NCBI RefSeq assembly: GCF_001279775.1
Contig: NZ_LGDG01000213.1
Span: 244,102 to 308,101, forward strand
Source of the DNA: Streptomyces sp. MMG1533
GTDB lineage: Bacteria > Actinomycetota > Actinomycetes > Streptomycetales > Streptomycetaceae
Reading direction: 5' to 3'
DNA length: 64,000 nt
The notes under the pieces are model-generated. The model was given only the letters and a program-made list of their open reading frames with translations, ran no database searches and was not told the DNA's origin. Positions 7,781 to 17,963 of this stretch are shown piece by piece. The translations under genes were made by a program, and so were the position numbers. The stretch's first letter is position 1, and each line of letters starts with the position of its first letter.

Positions 7781-8248
7781 ACACGTCACCCCCAGCGTCC
7801 TACCGGATCCCGCCCTCGCCTGGGGGTGCGATCCGGGTAGGCGCTGAGCGTTACACGCGGCCAGGGTGGCGTGCACTATTCAGTGTGTGCACCGGTAGTG
7901 CGGACACCGGCGAGGGTGTGCGCACCCGGTCGCGGCACTGTGTCAGGCATGCACGCACCGGTCGACGGAGGGTCGTCGTGAACGAGTCCGAACCGACCGC
8001 TGAGTGCTCCTGGTCAAGAGCGCCTACTGGTCGGTCCGCACCAGAGGGCTCCCGTGGGCGGATCCGCTCGACGAGGTGGCGCTGGGCGGCGACGCCACGG
8101 AGCTCTATATGAGCGGCGCCTACACCGGGAATATGTACATTCGGATACGTCGCGCGGACGGCAGCAGGTTTCGTCTGCCCCCCCCGCACGAACTTCATCG
8201 GAGGGAGTGACGGCACCCGGCGCAGCGTGGAAATCCTCTACTCATCGG
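7781..8248. other. Unassigned stretch with one weak small ORF
   Basis: No convincing gene is seen. On the plus strand a GTG at 8004 opens 68 codons (to 8210) including YWSVRTRGLPWAD and AYTGNMYIRIRRAD, which has protein-like composition, but an in-frame stop directly precedes the GTG and there is no good ribosome-binding site. It may be a degraded gene like its neighbours. Confidence 0.25.
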
Positions 8249-8395
8249 TCAAGGGTCGCTTCTGACCGCATCCGTCCCGCCGTTCCGCGCGTCTGTGCGC
8301 CGTGCCGTCAGGGTGAAGCGCTCCGGGATCGGTGGACTGCGGAGTTCGTACTCCACCGGGCTGAGCATGCCCGGCGCGGAGTGTCTGCGGACAGT
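8249..8395 (-). pseudogene. IS3-type transposase C-terminal remnant
   Basis: The minus strand encodes TVRRHSAPGMLSPVEYE followed by a short tail and stop. RRHSALG-LSPVEYE is the well-known C-terminal motif of IS3-family OrfB integrases. Only about 48 codons remain; the catalytic core is gone. Confidence 0.7.
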
Positions 8396-8453
8396 GGCTG
8401 AGGATCTGGGTTGTCCGGAGGGAAAACTCCCCCCAGACAACCGACTCGTAGCT

Positions 8454-9977
8454 CTAGAAGAACCCAAGTTTCTTCGGACTGTATGAAACAAGAACGTTCT
8501 TGGTCTGCTGGTAGTGCTCCAGCATCATCTTGTGGTTCTCGCGGCCGATCCCGGACTGCTTGTAGCCGCCGAAGGCGGCATGAGCCGGGTACGCGTGGTA
8601 GCAGTTCGTCCAGACACGGCCCGCCTGGATTGCGCGGCCGGCGCGGTACGCCGTGTTGATGTCGCGTGTCCATACGCCCGCGCCGAGGCCGTACAGCGTG
8701 TCGTTGGCCATTTTCACCGCGTCGTCGAAGTCGTCGAAGGACGTCACCGAGACCACCGGGCCGAAGATCTCCTCCTGGAAGATCCGCATGCGGTTGTCAC
8801 CCTCGAAGATCGTCGGCTGGACGTAGTAGCCGCCCTTCAACTCGCCGTCGTAATCGACGCGTTCCCCGCCTGTGAGAACCCTCGCGCCCTCCTGCCGGCC
8901 GATGTCCAGATAGGAGAGGATCTTCTCCAGCTGGTCGTTGGACGCCTGCGCACCGATCATCGTGTCCGTGTCGAGTGGGTGGCCGGGCCTGATCAGCTCG
9001 GTGCGGGCGACGGCCGCCTCCAGGAACTCGGCGTAGTGGCCGCGCTGGACGAGGGCCCTCGACGGGCAGGTGCACACCTCGCCCTGGTTGAGGGCGAACA
9101 TCGTGAAGCCTTCGAGCGCCTTGTCGAGGAAGTCGTCGTTCTTCGCCGATACGTCGTCGAAGAAGATGTTGGGCGACTTGCCGCCGAGCTCCAGGGTGAC
9201 GGGCTTGATGTTCTCCGAGGCGTACTGCATGATCAGCCGCCCGGTCGTGGTCTCGCCCGTGAACGCCACCTTCGCCACCCGCGCGCTGGACGCGAGCGGC
9301 TTGCCTGCCTCCGCGCCGAAGCCGTTGACGATGTTCACCACGCCGGGCGGAAGCAGGTCGGCGATCAGACTCATCCAGTAGTGGATGGAGACCGGGGTCT
9401 GCTCGGCGGGTTTGATGACGACCGCATTGCCCGCGGCGAGGGCGGGAGCGAGCTTCCAAGTCGCCATCAGGATGGGGAAGTTCCACGGGATGATCTGCGC
9501 GACGACACCGAGCGGCTCGTGGAAGTGGTACGCCACGGTGTCGTCGTCGAGCTCGCCCAGCGAGCCCTCCTGGGATCGGATCACACCCGCGAAGTAGCGG
9601 AAGTGGTCGATGGCGAGGGGGATGTCGGCCGCCAGCGTCTCGCGCACCGGCTTGCCGTTCTCCCAGCTCTCCGCAACCGCCAGCGGCTCGAGGTGGGCCT
9701 CCATGCGGTCGGCGATCTTCAGCAGGATGGCGGAACGCTCGGTCACCGACGTGCGACCCCACGCGGGCGCCGCTGCGTGTGCCGCGTCCAGGGCGCGCTC
9801 CACGTCCTCCGCCGTGCCGCGTGCGACCTCCGTGAACGGCTGCCCGTTCACCGGCGACGCGTTCTCGAAGTACTGTCCGCGGGCCGGCGGCACGTACTCG
9901 CCCCCGATGAAGTGGTCGTAGCGCGCCTGGTAGGAGACGATCGCGCCCTCGGTCCCGGGCGCCGCGTAACGGGTCAT
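8454..9977 (-). CDS. Aldehyde dehydrogenase (NAD-dependent, acetaldehyde type)
   Basis: A full-length 507-residue ALDH. Landmarks are the NAD-binding [10 protein letters not shown] and [13 protein letters not shown], catalytic Glu in LELGGKSPN, catalytic Cys in [11 protein letters not shown], and the C-terminal [19 protein letters not shown] and [18 protein letters not shown]. The [11 protein letters not shown] and C-terminal [10 protein letters not shown] features are those of ExaC/AldB-type acetaldehyde dehydrogenases. It would oxidise short-chain aldehydes, for example from ethanol or acetoin use. The GAF-domain regulator gene lies 151 bases upstream on the same strand and probably controls it. 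Confidence 0.93.
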   Translation of the reverse strand: MTRYAAPGTEGAIVSYQARYDHFIGGEYVPPARGQYFENASPVNGQPFTEVARGTAEDVERALDAAHAAAPAWGRTSVTERSAILLKIADRMEAHLEPLAVAESWENGKPVRETLAADIPLAIDHFRYFAGVIRSQEGSLGELDDDTVAYHFHEPLGVVAQIIPWNFPILMATWKLAPALAAGNAVVIKPAEQTPVSIHYWMSLIADLLPPGVVNIVNGFGAEAGKPLASSARVAKVAFTGETTTGRLIMQYASENIKPVTLELGGKSPNIFFDDVSAKNDDFLDKALEGFTMFALNQGEVCTCPSRALVQRGHYAEFLEAAVARTELIRPGHPLDTDTMIGAQASNDQLEKILSYLDIGRQEGARVLTGGERVDYDGELKGGYYVQPTIFEGDNRMRIFQEEIFGPVVSVTSFDDFDDAVKMANDTLYGLGAGVWTRDINTAYRAGRAIQAGRVWTNCYHAYPAHAAFGGYKQSGIGRENHKMMLEHYQQTKNVLVSYSPKKLGFF

Positions 9978-10128
9978 GCTGGTCGGCCTCCTTCAGAAGC
10001 GCTGCCCGCCGTTGGGCAGCTCTCGGCGCGAGGCTAGGGAGCGGGAGGTTGCAGGTACGTTGCGTGAACCCGGGATCGGGTACGTGGGGAACGCCCGGCC
10101 GTGGCACCGGCGGCCGAAGGACCCTCGG

Positions 10129-11406
10129 TCAACGCCCCGACGGACGCGACCACGCCGTAGGCGCCGCCAGCTCCGACTCCAGCGCGGCGATCCGGGCCCG
10201 GATCGCCGCCGTCGGCCGTACCGCGGAGAGCGCCCGCCATACGGCGATGTCGTCCTCGCCCCAGGGCGTGTGCGCCCAGTCCGCCAGCAGGTCGGGATCG
10301 CGGCGGGCGATCAGTGCCGTACGCAGTCCGTCGGCGAGCCGGCGCCTGAGCCGGACCACCGACGGGGCCTGGGAGCCGGGCAGCAGCGGACCGGTGTATG
10401 CCGTCACGGCCCCCGTGATCGCACCGTTTTCCAACCGTCGCTCCACCACGGCGACATCGGACTCGACCGGGACGGTGAGCCGGTACGGACGCGATGCGAG
10501 CAGGCTCGGGCCCAGCAGCCGGCGCAGCCGGGCCAGTTCGGCGCGCAGCGTCACCGGCGGCACCGACTCGTCCTCGTACAGCGCGCACAGCAGCTCGTCG
10601 CCGGTCAGCCCCTCCGGATGGCGGGCCAGCAGCACCATGATCTCGCTGTGCCGACGGCTGAGCCTGATCCTGCGACCACCGGTTCGGAACTGCGCCTCGT
10701 CGCGGCCCAGCGCGGTCAGCTCGGCCGTGTCGGTGGCGGGCTGATCGGGTGCGAGCAGCGCCAGGTGGGATTCGGCGGCCCGCGCCACGGCCTGCACGAA
10801 CCCCAGGCTGTGCGGATGCGCGAGCCCGTCCCCGCCCGTGATGTCCACGGCACCGAGCACCCGCCCGGAGCGCGGATCGTGCACCGGCGCCGCCGCGCAC
10901 GTCCAGGGCTGCACCCGACGGATGAAGTGCTCGGCCGCGAACACCTGCACCGGCCGGTCGAGGGCGACCGCCGTACCCGGCGCGTTCGTCCCGACCGCCG
11001 TCTCCGCCCACCGCGCACCCGGCACGAAGTTCATCCGCCCCGCCTGTGCGCGGGTGGCCGGATGGCCCTCCACCCACAGCAGCCTGCCGTGTGCGTCGCA
11101 CACCGCGAGCAGGTGCTCGCCGTCGGAGGCGAACGTGCCGAGCAACTCACGGAACAACGGCATCACCCGCGCCAGCGGATGCTCGGCACGGTAGGCACCG
11201 AGGTCTCCGTCCATGAGTTCCACGCGCGCGGTGCCGTCGGGTCCGACACCGGCCCGCACGGAACGCCGCCACGAGTCGGCCACCACCGATCGGACCGGCC
11301 TCGGCACCGTGCCCACCTCGGTGAACGTCTCGTGCGCGCGCCGCACCATCCGCATGTGCTCGGCGGGGTCGGCCCCCGGCTCGAGGGCGACCCACGGATC
11401 GGTCAA
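10129..11406 (-). CDS. GAF-domain transcriptional regulator (AcoR-like N-terminus)
   Basis: A 425-residue regulator. Residues 1-220 resemble the sensory half of acetoin-type activators: SWRRSVRAGV, a GAF domain (about 85-215) with GRLLWVEG, GARWAETAVGTNAPGTA and GAVDITGG. There is no AAA+ sigma-54 domain; instead residues about 240-425 contain a winged-helix-like segment (LSRRHSEIMVLLARHPEGLTGDELL) followed by AELARLRRLLG. This layout is usual in actinobacterial regulators of neighbouring aldehyde dehydrogenases. The start is TTG at 11406, chosen for the GGGGAGG five bases before it. An adjacent aldehyde dehydrogenase is the probable target. Confidence 0.85.
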   Translation of the reverse strand: MTDPWVALEPGADPAEHMRMVRRAHETFTEVGTVPRPVRSVVADSWRRSVRAGVGPDGTARVELMDGDLGAYRAEHPLARVMPLFRELLGTFASDGEHLLAVCDAHGRLLWVEGHPATRAQAGRMNFVPGARWAETAVGTNAPGTAVALDRPVQVFAAEHFIRRVQPWTCAAAPVHDPRSGRVLGAVDITGGDGLAHPHSLGFVQAVARAAESHLALLAPDQPATDTAELTALGRDEAQFRTGGRRIRLSRRHSEIMVLLARHPEGLTGDELLCALYEDESVPPVTLRAELARLRRLLGPSLLASRPYRLTVPVESDVAVVERRLENGAITGAVTAYTGPLLPGSQAPSVVRLRRRLADGLRTALIARRDPDLLADWAHTPWGEDDIAVWRALSAVRPTAAIRARIAALESELAAPTAWSRPSGR

Positions 11407-11517
11407 TTCGGCCTCCCCGAAAGGTGATGTGCTTGGGGGACATGGTCACTCCGACTGCGCGCCCGGACAACCGTTTCGACCGCGCTCACTCGGACGGTGC
11501 GGTTCTCACCGTTTTGA

Positions 11518-11709
11518 TCAGGCGAAGTTGACCAGCCTTGTACAGCGCGTCCAGTCCCAGTTCGGACCCGGACCGGTGTGGTCGGTACCCGGCACCTCGC
11601 AGTCCCCGATGATGCGCGCGCGGTCCTTCGGGATGTCGTACTTCGTGCAGACCGCCGCCGTGAGGCGCGCCGACTGCTCGTACCGGGCGTCAGTGAAGTC
11701 GGCCCGGAA
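11518..11709 (-). pseudogene. C-terminal fragment of an N-acetylmuramoyl-L-alanine amidase (amidase_2/PGRP)
   Basis: Directly after the ROK stop codon, in the same frame, the minus strand reads TAAVCTKYDIPKDRARII then GDCEVPGTDHTGPGPNWDW and ends at a TGA at 11518-11520. This is the end of an amidase_2 domain, where PGT-H-DPGPNWDW is conserved; the zinc-binding histidine expected in IIGH is Asp here. No N-terminal half is present, so it is a remnant. Confidence 0.75.
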
Positions 11710-12918
11710 TCAGGCCCGTTCGGCCACCGATGCCGGGTCGTCGAGGACCGCCCGCACCACCGAGTGCGCGGCGCCCAGCAACGGCCCCTCGGAACCCAGC
11801 CGGGACACGGACACCGGACACGCCGGTCCAGCCGTGCGCCGGGCCAGCTCCTCCCGCAGGGACGGCAGCAGCCACGGCGCGAGCCCGGCCAGCGCACCGC
11901 CGAGCACGACCGCCTCCGGGTCCAGCAGGTTGACCGCCCCGGTCAGTGCGATGCCGAGCGCCTCTCCCGCCTCGCGCAGCGCACGCCGTACGTCCTCGTC
12001 GCCGTCCGCGGCACGTCCCGCGAGCAGACCGACGCGATCCTCACCCGGCTCCAGACCCGCCGCCCGCAGCACCGCCTCCTCGCCGGCGTACTGCTCCAGA
12101 CACCCGCGTCCGCCGCACGCACAGTCCGGCCCGTCCGGCCGAACCGGCACATGCCCGAGCTCGCCCGCGAAACCACGCGTTCCGTGCAGCAGCCGCCCGT
12201 CCACCACGACCGCCGCGCCGATGCCGATCTCCGCCGACACGTGCAGAAAGTCGCGGGGGGTGCCGTCGCCGAGCCAGAGCTCGGCCAGCGCGCCGAAGTT
12301 GGCCTCGTTGCCCACGACCGGCGGGATGCCGGACGGCAGAAGGGCGCCGAGGTCCGTGTCGTGCCAGTCGAGGTTCGGGGCGCGTACGACGGTACGGGCG
12401 TCGCGCGCCACCAGCCCGGGCACGGCCACGGCGAGTCCGGCGGGCCACAGGCCCTCACTCTCCGCCTCGCCGACCACCCGACGCACCAGCCCGACCAGCT
12501 CCTCGATCACGGGTCCGGGGGCGCGACCGCGGTTCGCGCCGTACCGTACGGCCCTGGACCGCACCTCCCCGCGCAGGTCGACCGCGCAGACCGCGAGGTG
12601 ATCGACGCCTATCTCGGCGCCGATCCCGGCGGGACCGTGCCCGCTGACGGCGAGCGCCGATCCGGGCCGGCCCACCCTGCCGGGCCGCTCGGGACCCAGC
12701 TCCTCCAGCAGTGCCGAACGTATGAGCTCGTCGACGAGGGTCGACACCGCGGCACGGGTCAGACCGATGCGTGAGGCGACGGCGGCACGGGAGAGCGGCC
12801 CCTCGGCGCTGACGGTGTGCATCACCCGGGCGAGGTTGCGGCGGCGCATGCCCTGTTGGGTGTCGGGCAGGGCACGGCCGGGACCGGCAGGGTGCGCCTC
12901 GTGCAGCGGTGCGGTCAT
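11710..12918 (-). CDS. xylR: ROK-family transcriptional repressor, probable xylose regulator
   Basis: A 402-residue ROK regulator. Residues about 24-90 form a winged helix-turn-helix (GPLSRAAVASRIGLTRAAVSTLV). The sugar-kinase-like ROK domain follows, with the zinc-binding CACGGRGC motif and ETG-type GNEANFGALAE. The ATG at 12918 follows GGAGG at a normal distance; an upstream in-frame start would add 22 low-complexity residues. It lies 98 bases downstream of the xylulokinase gene on the same strand, with xylA divergent, the arrangement in which ROK proteins repress xylose catabolism. The symbol reflects context rather than a tested function. Confidence 0.85.
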   Translation of the reverse strand: MTAPLHEAHPAGPGRALPDTQQGMRRRNLARVMHTVSAEGPLSRAAVASRIGLTRAAVSTLVDELIRSALLEELGPERPGRVGRPGSALAVSGHGPAGIGAEIGVDHLAVCAVDLRGEVRSRAVRYGANRGRAPGPVIEELVGLVRRVVGEAESEGLWPAGLAVAVPGLVARDARTVVRAPNLDWHDTDLGALLPSGIPPVVGNEANFGALAELWLGDGTPRDFLHVSAEIGIGAAVVVDGRLLHGTRGFAGELGHVPVRPDGPDCACGGRGCLEQYAGEEAVLRAAGLEPGEDRVGLLAGRAADGDEDVRRALREAGEALGIALTGAVNLLDPEAVVLGGALAGLAPWLLPSLREELARRTAGPACPVSVSRLGSEGPLLGAAHSVVRAVLDDPASVAERA

Positions 12919-13016
12919 GCCTCCGTCCGTCCTTCGTCGGTGTCGGGCGACGGTCACTCGCCGGTCGGGCTGCCGAGCTGCCATGAGAAGGGCGCCCGCC
13001 GGTCACGAAGGCGCCG

Positions 13017-14462
13017 TCAGCGGTCTCCCGTCCCCCGCTCCAGCAGCGGCGCCGCGTCGGAGAGTACCCCGGCGATCCTGGCCAGCGCCGCCTCGTCCCG
13101 TTCCACGGCGTCGAGAACCGGACCGGCGGCGGTGTTCCAGCGCCGGGCGACCGCGGCCGGGTCCTCGCCGGTCAGCAGGCCGGCGGCCTGAGCCGCGGCG
13201 CCGAGCGCGACCAGTTCCCTGGCCTCGGGCACCTGGACGGGGCGCCCCGACAGCCGTCGTACGGTCTCCTGCCAGGCCCTGCCCCGGGCGCCGCCGCCGA
13301 TCAGCAGCAGCGGGGTCGAGCGGTCCGCGTCCTCGTCGAGGACCAGGTCGAGCGCGCCGAGCAACGAGTGCACGGCGCCGTCGTACGCGGCCTGCAGGAG
13401 CTGGCCGCCGGTCGTGTCGTGGCGCAGCCCGTGCAGTAGGCCCGAGGCGTTCGGCAGCGCGGGGGTGCGCTCGCCGTCCAGGTAGGGGAGGAGGGTGACG
13501 CCGGTGGTGGGTTCGACGGCCTCGCGGTCCAGTCCCAGCAGGGTCGCGACACGGTCCACGGCGAGCGTGCAGTTCAGGGTGCAGGCCAGCGGCAGCCAGT
13601 CGCCGTGGGCGTCGGCGAAGCCCGCCACGGTGCCGGTCGGGTCCGCGGGGCGGCGCTGCGACACTGCGTAGACCGTGCCCGAGGTGCCGAGGCTCATCAC
13701 CGGCGTGCCGGGGCGCAGACCCAGGCCCAGTGCGGCGGCCGCGTTGTCGCCGGTGCCGGGGGCGACCAGAGTGCCCTTGGAGAACGGCAGGCCGTGGCCG
13801 TCGCGCACGGTGCCGGCCACCTCCCCGGGCCGCACCACCCGGGGCAGCAGGGCCGGGTCGAGCCCCACGTGGGCGAGGATCTCCGGGTCGTAGGTCTCCG
13901 TCCCCGAGGCCCACCAGCCGGTCCCGGAGGCGTCGCCGCGGTCGGTCGTGCCCTGCCCCGTGAGTCGTTCGGTGAGGTAGTCGTGGGGGAGGCGTACGGC
14001 CTTGGTCGCCCGGACCGCCTCCGGCTCGTGCTCGGCCAGCCACGCCCATTTCGTGACGGTGAAGGAGGCTGCGGGTACGGAGCCGGTGCGTTCGGCCCAG
14101 AACTTCGCGCCGCCCAGCTCCTCGGTCAGCCGCCGGGCCTGCGGCGCCGAGCGCACGTCGTTCCACAGCAGGGCAGGGCGTACGGGTTCGCCCTGCGCGT
14201 CCAGCGTGACGAGCCCGTGCTGCTGCCCGCCGATCGACACCGCGGCGGCCTCGCGTGCCGCGTCCCCGCACTGGCGCAGCGCCTCGCACAGCGCGTCCCA
14301 CCACTGACGCGGGTCGCTCTCCCGCCCGGCCCCGGAGGTCACCGTGTGCGGGGCCTGGCCGCTCGCGACGACCTGCCCGGTCGCCGCGTCGACGACCAGC
14401 GCCTTCGTGGACTGCGTGGACGTGTCCACGCCGACGACGAGCGGACCCTCGGCTGCTGACAT
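13017..14462 (-). CDS. xylB: Xylulokinase
   Basis: A 481-residue FGGY-family kinase that phosphorylates D-xylulose to xylulose 5-phosphate. Evidence: VVGVDTSTQSTKALVVD at the N-terminus (ATP phosphate-1 loop), SIGGQQHGLV, LLWNDVRS (substrate aspartate), PGTGDNAAAALG, SLGTSGTVYA and the C-terminal LLIGGGARG adenosine motif. The ATG at 14462 is 117 bases from the divergent xylA start. It should be co-transcribed with the ROK gene behind it and repressed with xylA in the absence of xylose. Confidence 0.95.
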   Translation of the reverse strand: MSAAEGPLVVGVDTSTQSTKALVVDAATGQVVASGQAPHTVTSGAGRESDPRQWWDALCEALRQCGDAAREAAAVSIGGQQHGLVTLDAQGEPVRPALLWNDVRSAPQARRLTEELGGAKFWAERTGSVPAASFTVTKWAWLAEHEPEAVRATKAVRLPHDYLTERLTGQGTTDRGDASGTGWWASGTETYDPEILAHVGLDPALLPRVVRPGEVAGTVRDGHGLPFSKGTLVAPGTGDNAAAALGLGLRPGTPVMSLGTSGTVYAVSQRRPADPTGTVAGFADAHGDWLPLACTLNCTLAVDRVATLLGLDREAVEPTTGVTLLPYLDGERTPALPNASGLLHGLRHDTTGGQLLQAAYDGAVHSLLGALDLVLDEDADRSTPLLLIGGGARGRAWQETVRRLSGRPVQVPEARELVALGAAAQAAGLLTGEDPAAVARRWNTAAGPVLDAVERDEAALARIAGVLSDAAPLLERGTGDR

Positions 14463-15746
<1,284 letters not shown>

Positions 15747-15809
15747 ACGCACGCGCGCGTGCCTTCGGCCGCTGAGCGACCTCGGCCTTCGAGCGACCTC
15801 AGTTCCTGA

Positions 15810-15885
15810 GCGACCCCCGCGCGGAATGTTCCGGAATCATGCGGTCCAAGGCATGAGGCCGTATCAACTTCCGTGCGGGGGTCGC
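15810..15885 (+). terminator. Long-armed inverted repeat after xylA
   Basis: GCGACCCCCGCGCGGAA (15810-15826) pairs 16 of 17 with TTCCGTGCGGGGGTCGC (15869-15885), enclosing 42 bases. It lies 64 bases after the xylA stop and 38 before the next start. GAGCGACC also occurs three times in direct orientation between 15772 and 15817. It could end xylA transcription or act on the downstream gene; no T tract is visible. Confidence 0.5.
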
Positions 15886-15923
15886 GCCATGACCTCTTCG
15901 AGGCGACTCTGGAGGGTATGGCC

Positions 15924-16424
15924 ATGCCGCCCGTACCGCCTCAGCCGCCCGGGCCGCCGGGTGACACGCCGCCTCCGGGCGACGGTTTCGGACCGCCTCC
16001 CGAGGGCTTCGGCCACAATGGGGCTACTTCGTACGGTGGTTCGTCGTCGTACGGCGACTCGTCACCCGGGTTCTCGTCGACTCAGCCGATGCCCCCGACC
16101 GGAGAACCGGGCGGGCCGTCCGGTGGCCCCGGAAGGCGCAGGAATCCGCTGTTCGTCCTGCTGGCCGTGCTCGTGCTGGCGGCCGTGGCCGTCGCCGCGG
16201 TCGTCCTCATGGCGTCGGGGAACGACGACTCACCGGACGAGAAGTCGCCCTCCGGGAGCAGCGCGAGCACGAGCCGTTCTCCCTCGCCGTCCTTCAGCCT
16301 CCCGACCGAGCTGCCCAGCACTCTGCCCACCGAGTTGCCGTCGCAGTTCCCCACCGAGTTGCCGAGCGACTTCCCGAGCGACCTCGAATCGCTGATCCCC
16401 TCACTCGGCGACGTACTTCCGTAG
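15924..16424 (+). CDS. Proline-rich single-pass membrane protein
   Basis: A 166-residue protein of unknown function. The N-terminal 70 residues are rich in Pro, Gly and Ser (MPPVPPQPPGPPGD), followed by GRRRNP and one transmembrane helix (about 75-95, LFVLLAVLVLAAVAVAAVV), then an extracytoplasmic Ser-rich tail with LPTELPS/FPTELPS repeats. The ATG at 15924 is preferred because GGAGG at 15911-15915 is 8 bases upstream; the ATG at 15918 would be too close. Such proteins are common in Streptomyces envelopes; the repeats suggest an extended linker. Confidence 0.65.
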   Translation: MPPVPPQPPGPPGDTPPPGDGFGPPPEGFGHNGATSYGGSSSYGDSSPGFSSTQPMPPTGEPGGPSGGPGRRRNPLFVLLAVLVLAAVAVAAVVLMASGNDDSPDEKSPSGSSASTSRSPSPSFSLPTELPSTLPTELPSQFPTELPSDFPSDLESLIPSLGDVLP

Positions 16425-16460
16425 CCGTTGTGCGGCGGCCGCAACTCACCTCGTCCGACG

Positions 16461-17801
16461 TCAGATGCGGTGCGGCAGCCGCACGTACGTCACCGTCGTC
16501 TCCACCCCGCTGTCGACCAGCCGCCCCTGCGCGTCGAACGCGCCCGCGCCGTCCGTCATCCCGAAGTCGTTGTCGTTGACGAGAGCGAGCGTGTCGTGGT
16601 CCACGCGCGCGACGCCCTCGATCTTCCCGGGTACCCCGGCGACCGTTCCCAGGTCGACGACCAGTCGCTTGGTGAGTACCGGAACCCCCGACGCCGCCGG
16701 GTCGTCGAGCTGCTCCAGCGACGGGGACGTCGTGTCGTCGTCCCAGCCGTCGCCCAGGATGTTCGCGTCGCGGCCCAGGCGCACGAGCTGGAGCCGTGCT
16801 GCCTTGTCGGTGCGCTCCTCGACCAGCAGCCGGTCCCCGCCCACGGCCACCACCGAGGAAATCTTGAGCTCGGAGGTGTCGTCCTCGCTCGGATCCACCA
16901 CGTCCACGGGGTCGAAGCGGTACGCGTATTCGGCGGTGACCGCCTCCTTCTTCGGCGAGAAACGCAACAGGCGGGTGGTGCGGGAAGCCTCTCCGGATTC
17001 CGTGTCCGGCAGGGACAGCGGGCTCTGCACGGCCAGCACCAGGTCACCACCGGGCAGTTGGGCGAGCCCTTCGAAACCACGGTTGATCTTGCGGTGCAGC
17101 AGTACGGACGGAAGCGCCTCCACCACCGGGTAGTCCGTCCCCGCGAGGTTCAGCCCCTTGGGCACGTACCGGGTAAGTACCCTCCCGCGCGCGGAGACAT
17201 GGACGAGGGACGGCCCGTACTCGTCCACGAGCCAGAAACCTCCGTCCCCGGCCCGCACGATGCCCTCGGTGTCCAGTCCGTTCGGGTTGTACGGCAGGCG
17301 CGTCTGTGCGTCATAGGAGTACGGCGCCTCGTCGCGCCCCTCCCGGTTGGACAGGCCCGTGACCGGCTTGCCGGAGGAAGTGGTGATCGGGATCGCGTCC
17401 AGCACCTTCACGGAGTCGCCGGACACGCGGATCTTCACGATCGCCGGATTGAAGCCCGGCACCGGGAAGGTGCGGCGCTTGGCGCCCTCGACCTTGATCT
17501 GCCCGTTGGGACCCCGGTCGGTGACCGTCCAGAACTCGCCCCTGCGGCCCGCCGGGTAGATGTCGCTGCCGATGCCGCCGAGGTCCACGCCCCGGTCGTC
17601 GCCCACCGACCCGGGCAGCAGTGCGTTGCTGAACGCGCCGAGCGGGATGTCACCGAGCGTCGCCGTACGCACGACCCGTGCCTCCCCGGGCGGGGCACCC
17701 GCTGCCGGGGAGGCCACCGCGAGAGCGGCCAGCACGGCGAGGGGCACGCCCGCTGCGACGGAACGGTGGACGCGGCGCCGGCCGGTGGCGTGCGGGGACA
17801 T
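16461..17801 (-). CDS. Secreted esterase-like phytase-family protein
   Basis: A 446-residue protein with a signal peptide (basic MSPHATGRRRVHRS, hydrophobic VPLAVLAALAVASPAAGA, cleavage near AGA/PP). The mature part matches the esterase-like phytase domain (PF13449) propeller: FWTVTDRGPNG, NPNGLDTEGI, WLVDEYGPSLVHV, NRGFEGLAQLPGG and the C-terminal KIEGVARVD and LALVNDNDFG. The catalytic role in actinobacteria is not settled; a phosphoester hydrolase acting outside the cell is likely. It is the last gene before the SWIM/SNF2 pair and is transcribed alone. Confidence 0.85.
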   Translation of the reverse strand: MSPHATGRRRVHRSVAAGVPLAVLAALAVASPAAGAPPGEARVVRTATLGDIPLGAFSNALLPGSVGDDRGVDLGGIGSDIYPAGRRGEFWTVTDRGPNGQIKVEGAKRRTFPVPGFNPAIVKIRVSGDSVKVLDAIPITTSSGKPVTGLSNREGRDEAPYSYDAQTRLPYNPNGLDTEGIVRAGDGGFWLVDEYGPSLVHVSARGRVLTRYVPKGLNLAGTDYPVVEALPSVLLHRKINRGFEGLAQLPGGDLVLAVQSPLSLPDTESGEASRTTRLLRFSPKKEAVTAEYAYRFDPVDVVDPSEDDTSELKISSVVAVGGDRLLVEERTDKAARLQLVRLGRDANILGDGWDDDTTSPSLEQLDDPAASGVPVLTKRLVVDLGTVAGVPGKIEGVARVDHDTLALVNDNDFGMTDGAGAFDAQGRLVDSGVETTVTYVRLPHRI

Positions 17802-17963
17802 CGGGCCTCCTGAGGGGCAAGTTCACTGACAGCGGCCAGATTTGGGCCCCACGCGCAACGCTGTGCCACCGCCAGGTAAACGCGGGACGTCGGCCGCTCG
17901 TCGGGCCGACGCCGCGCCCCGAGGAGCCCTGGGCGACTCGCCCCGGACTCCTCGGGGGCCTCT

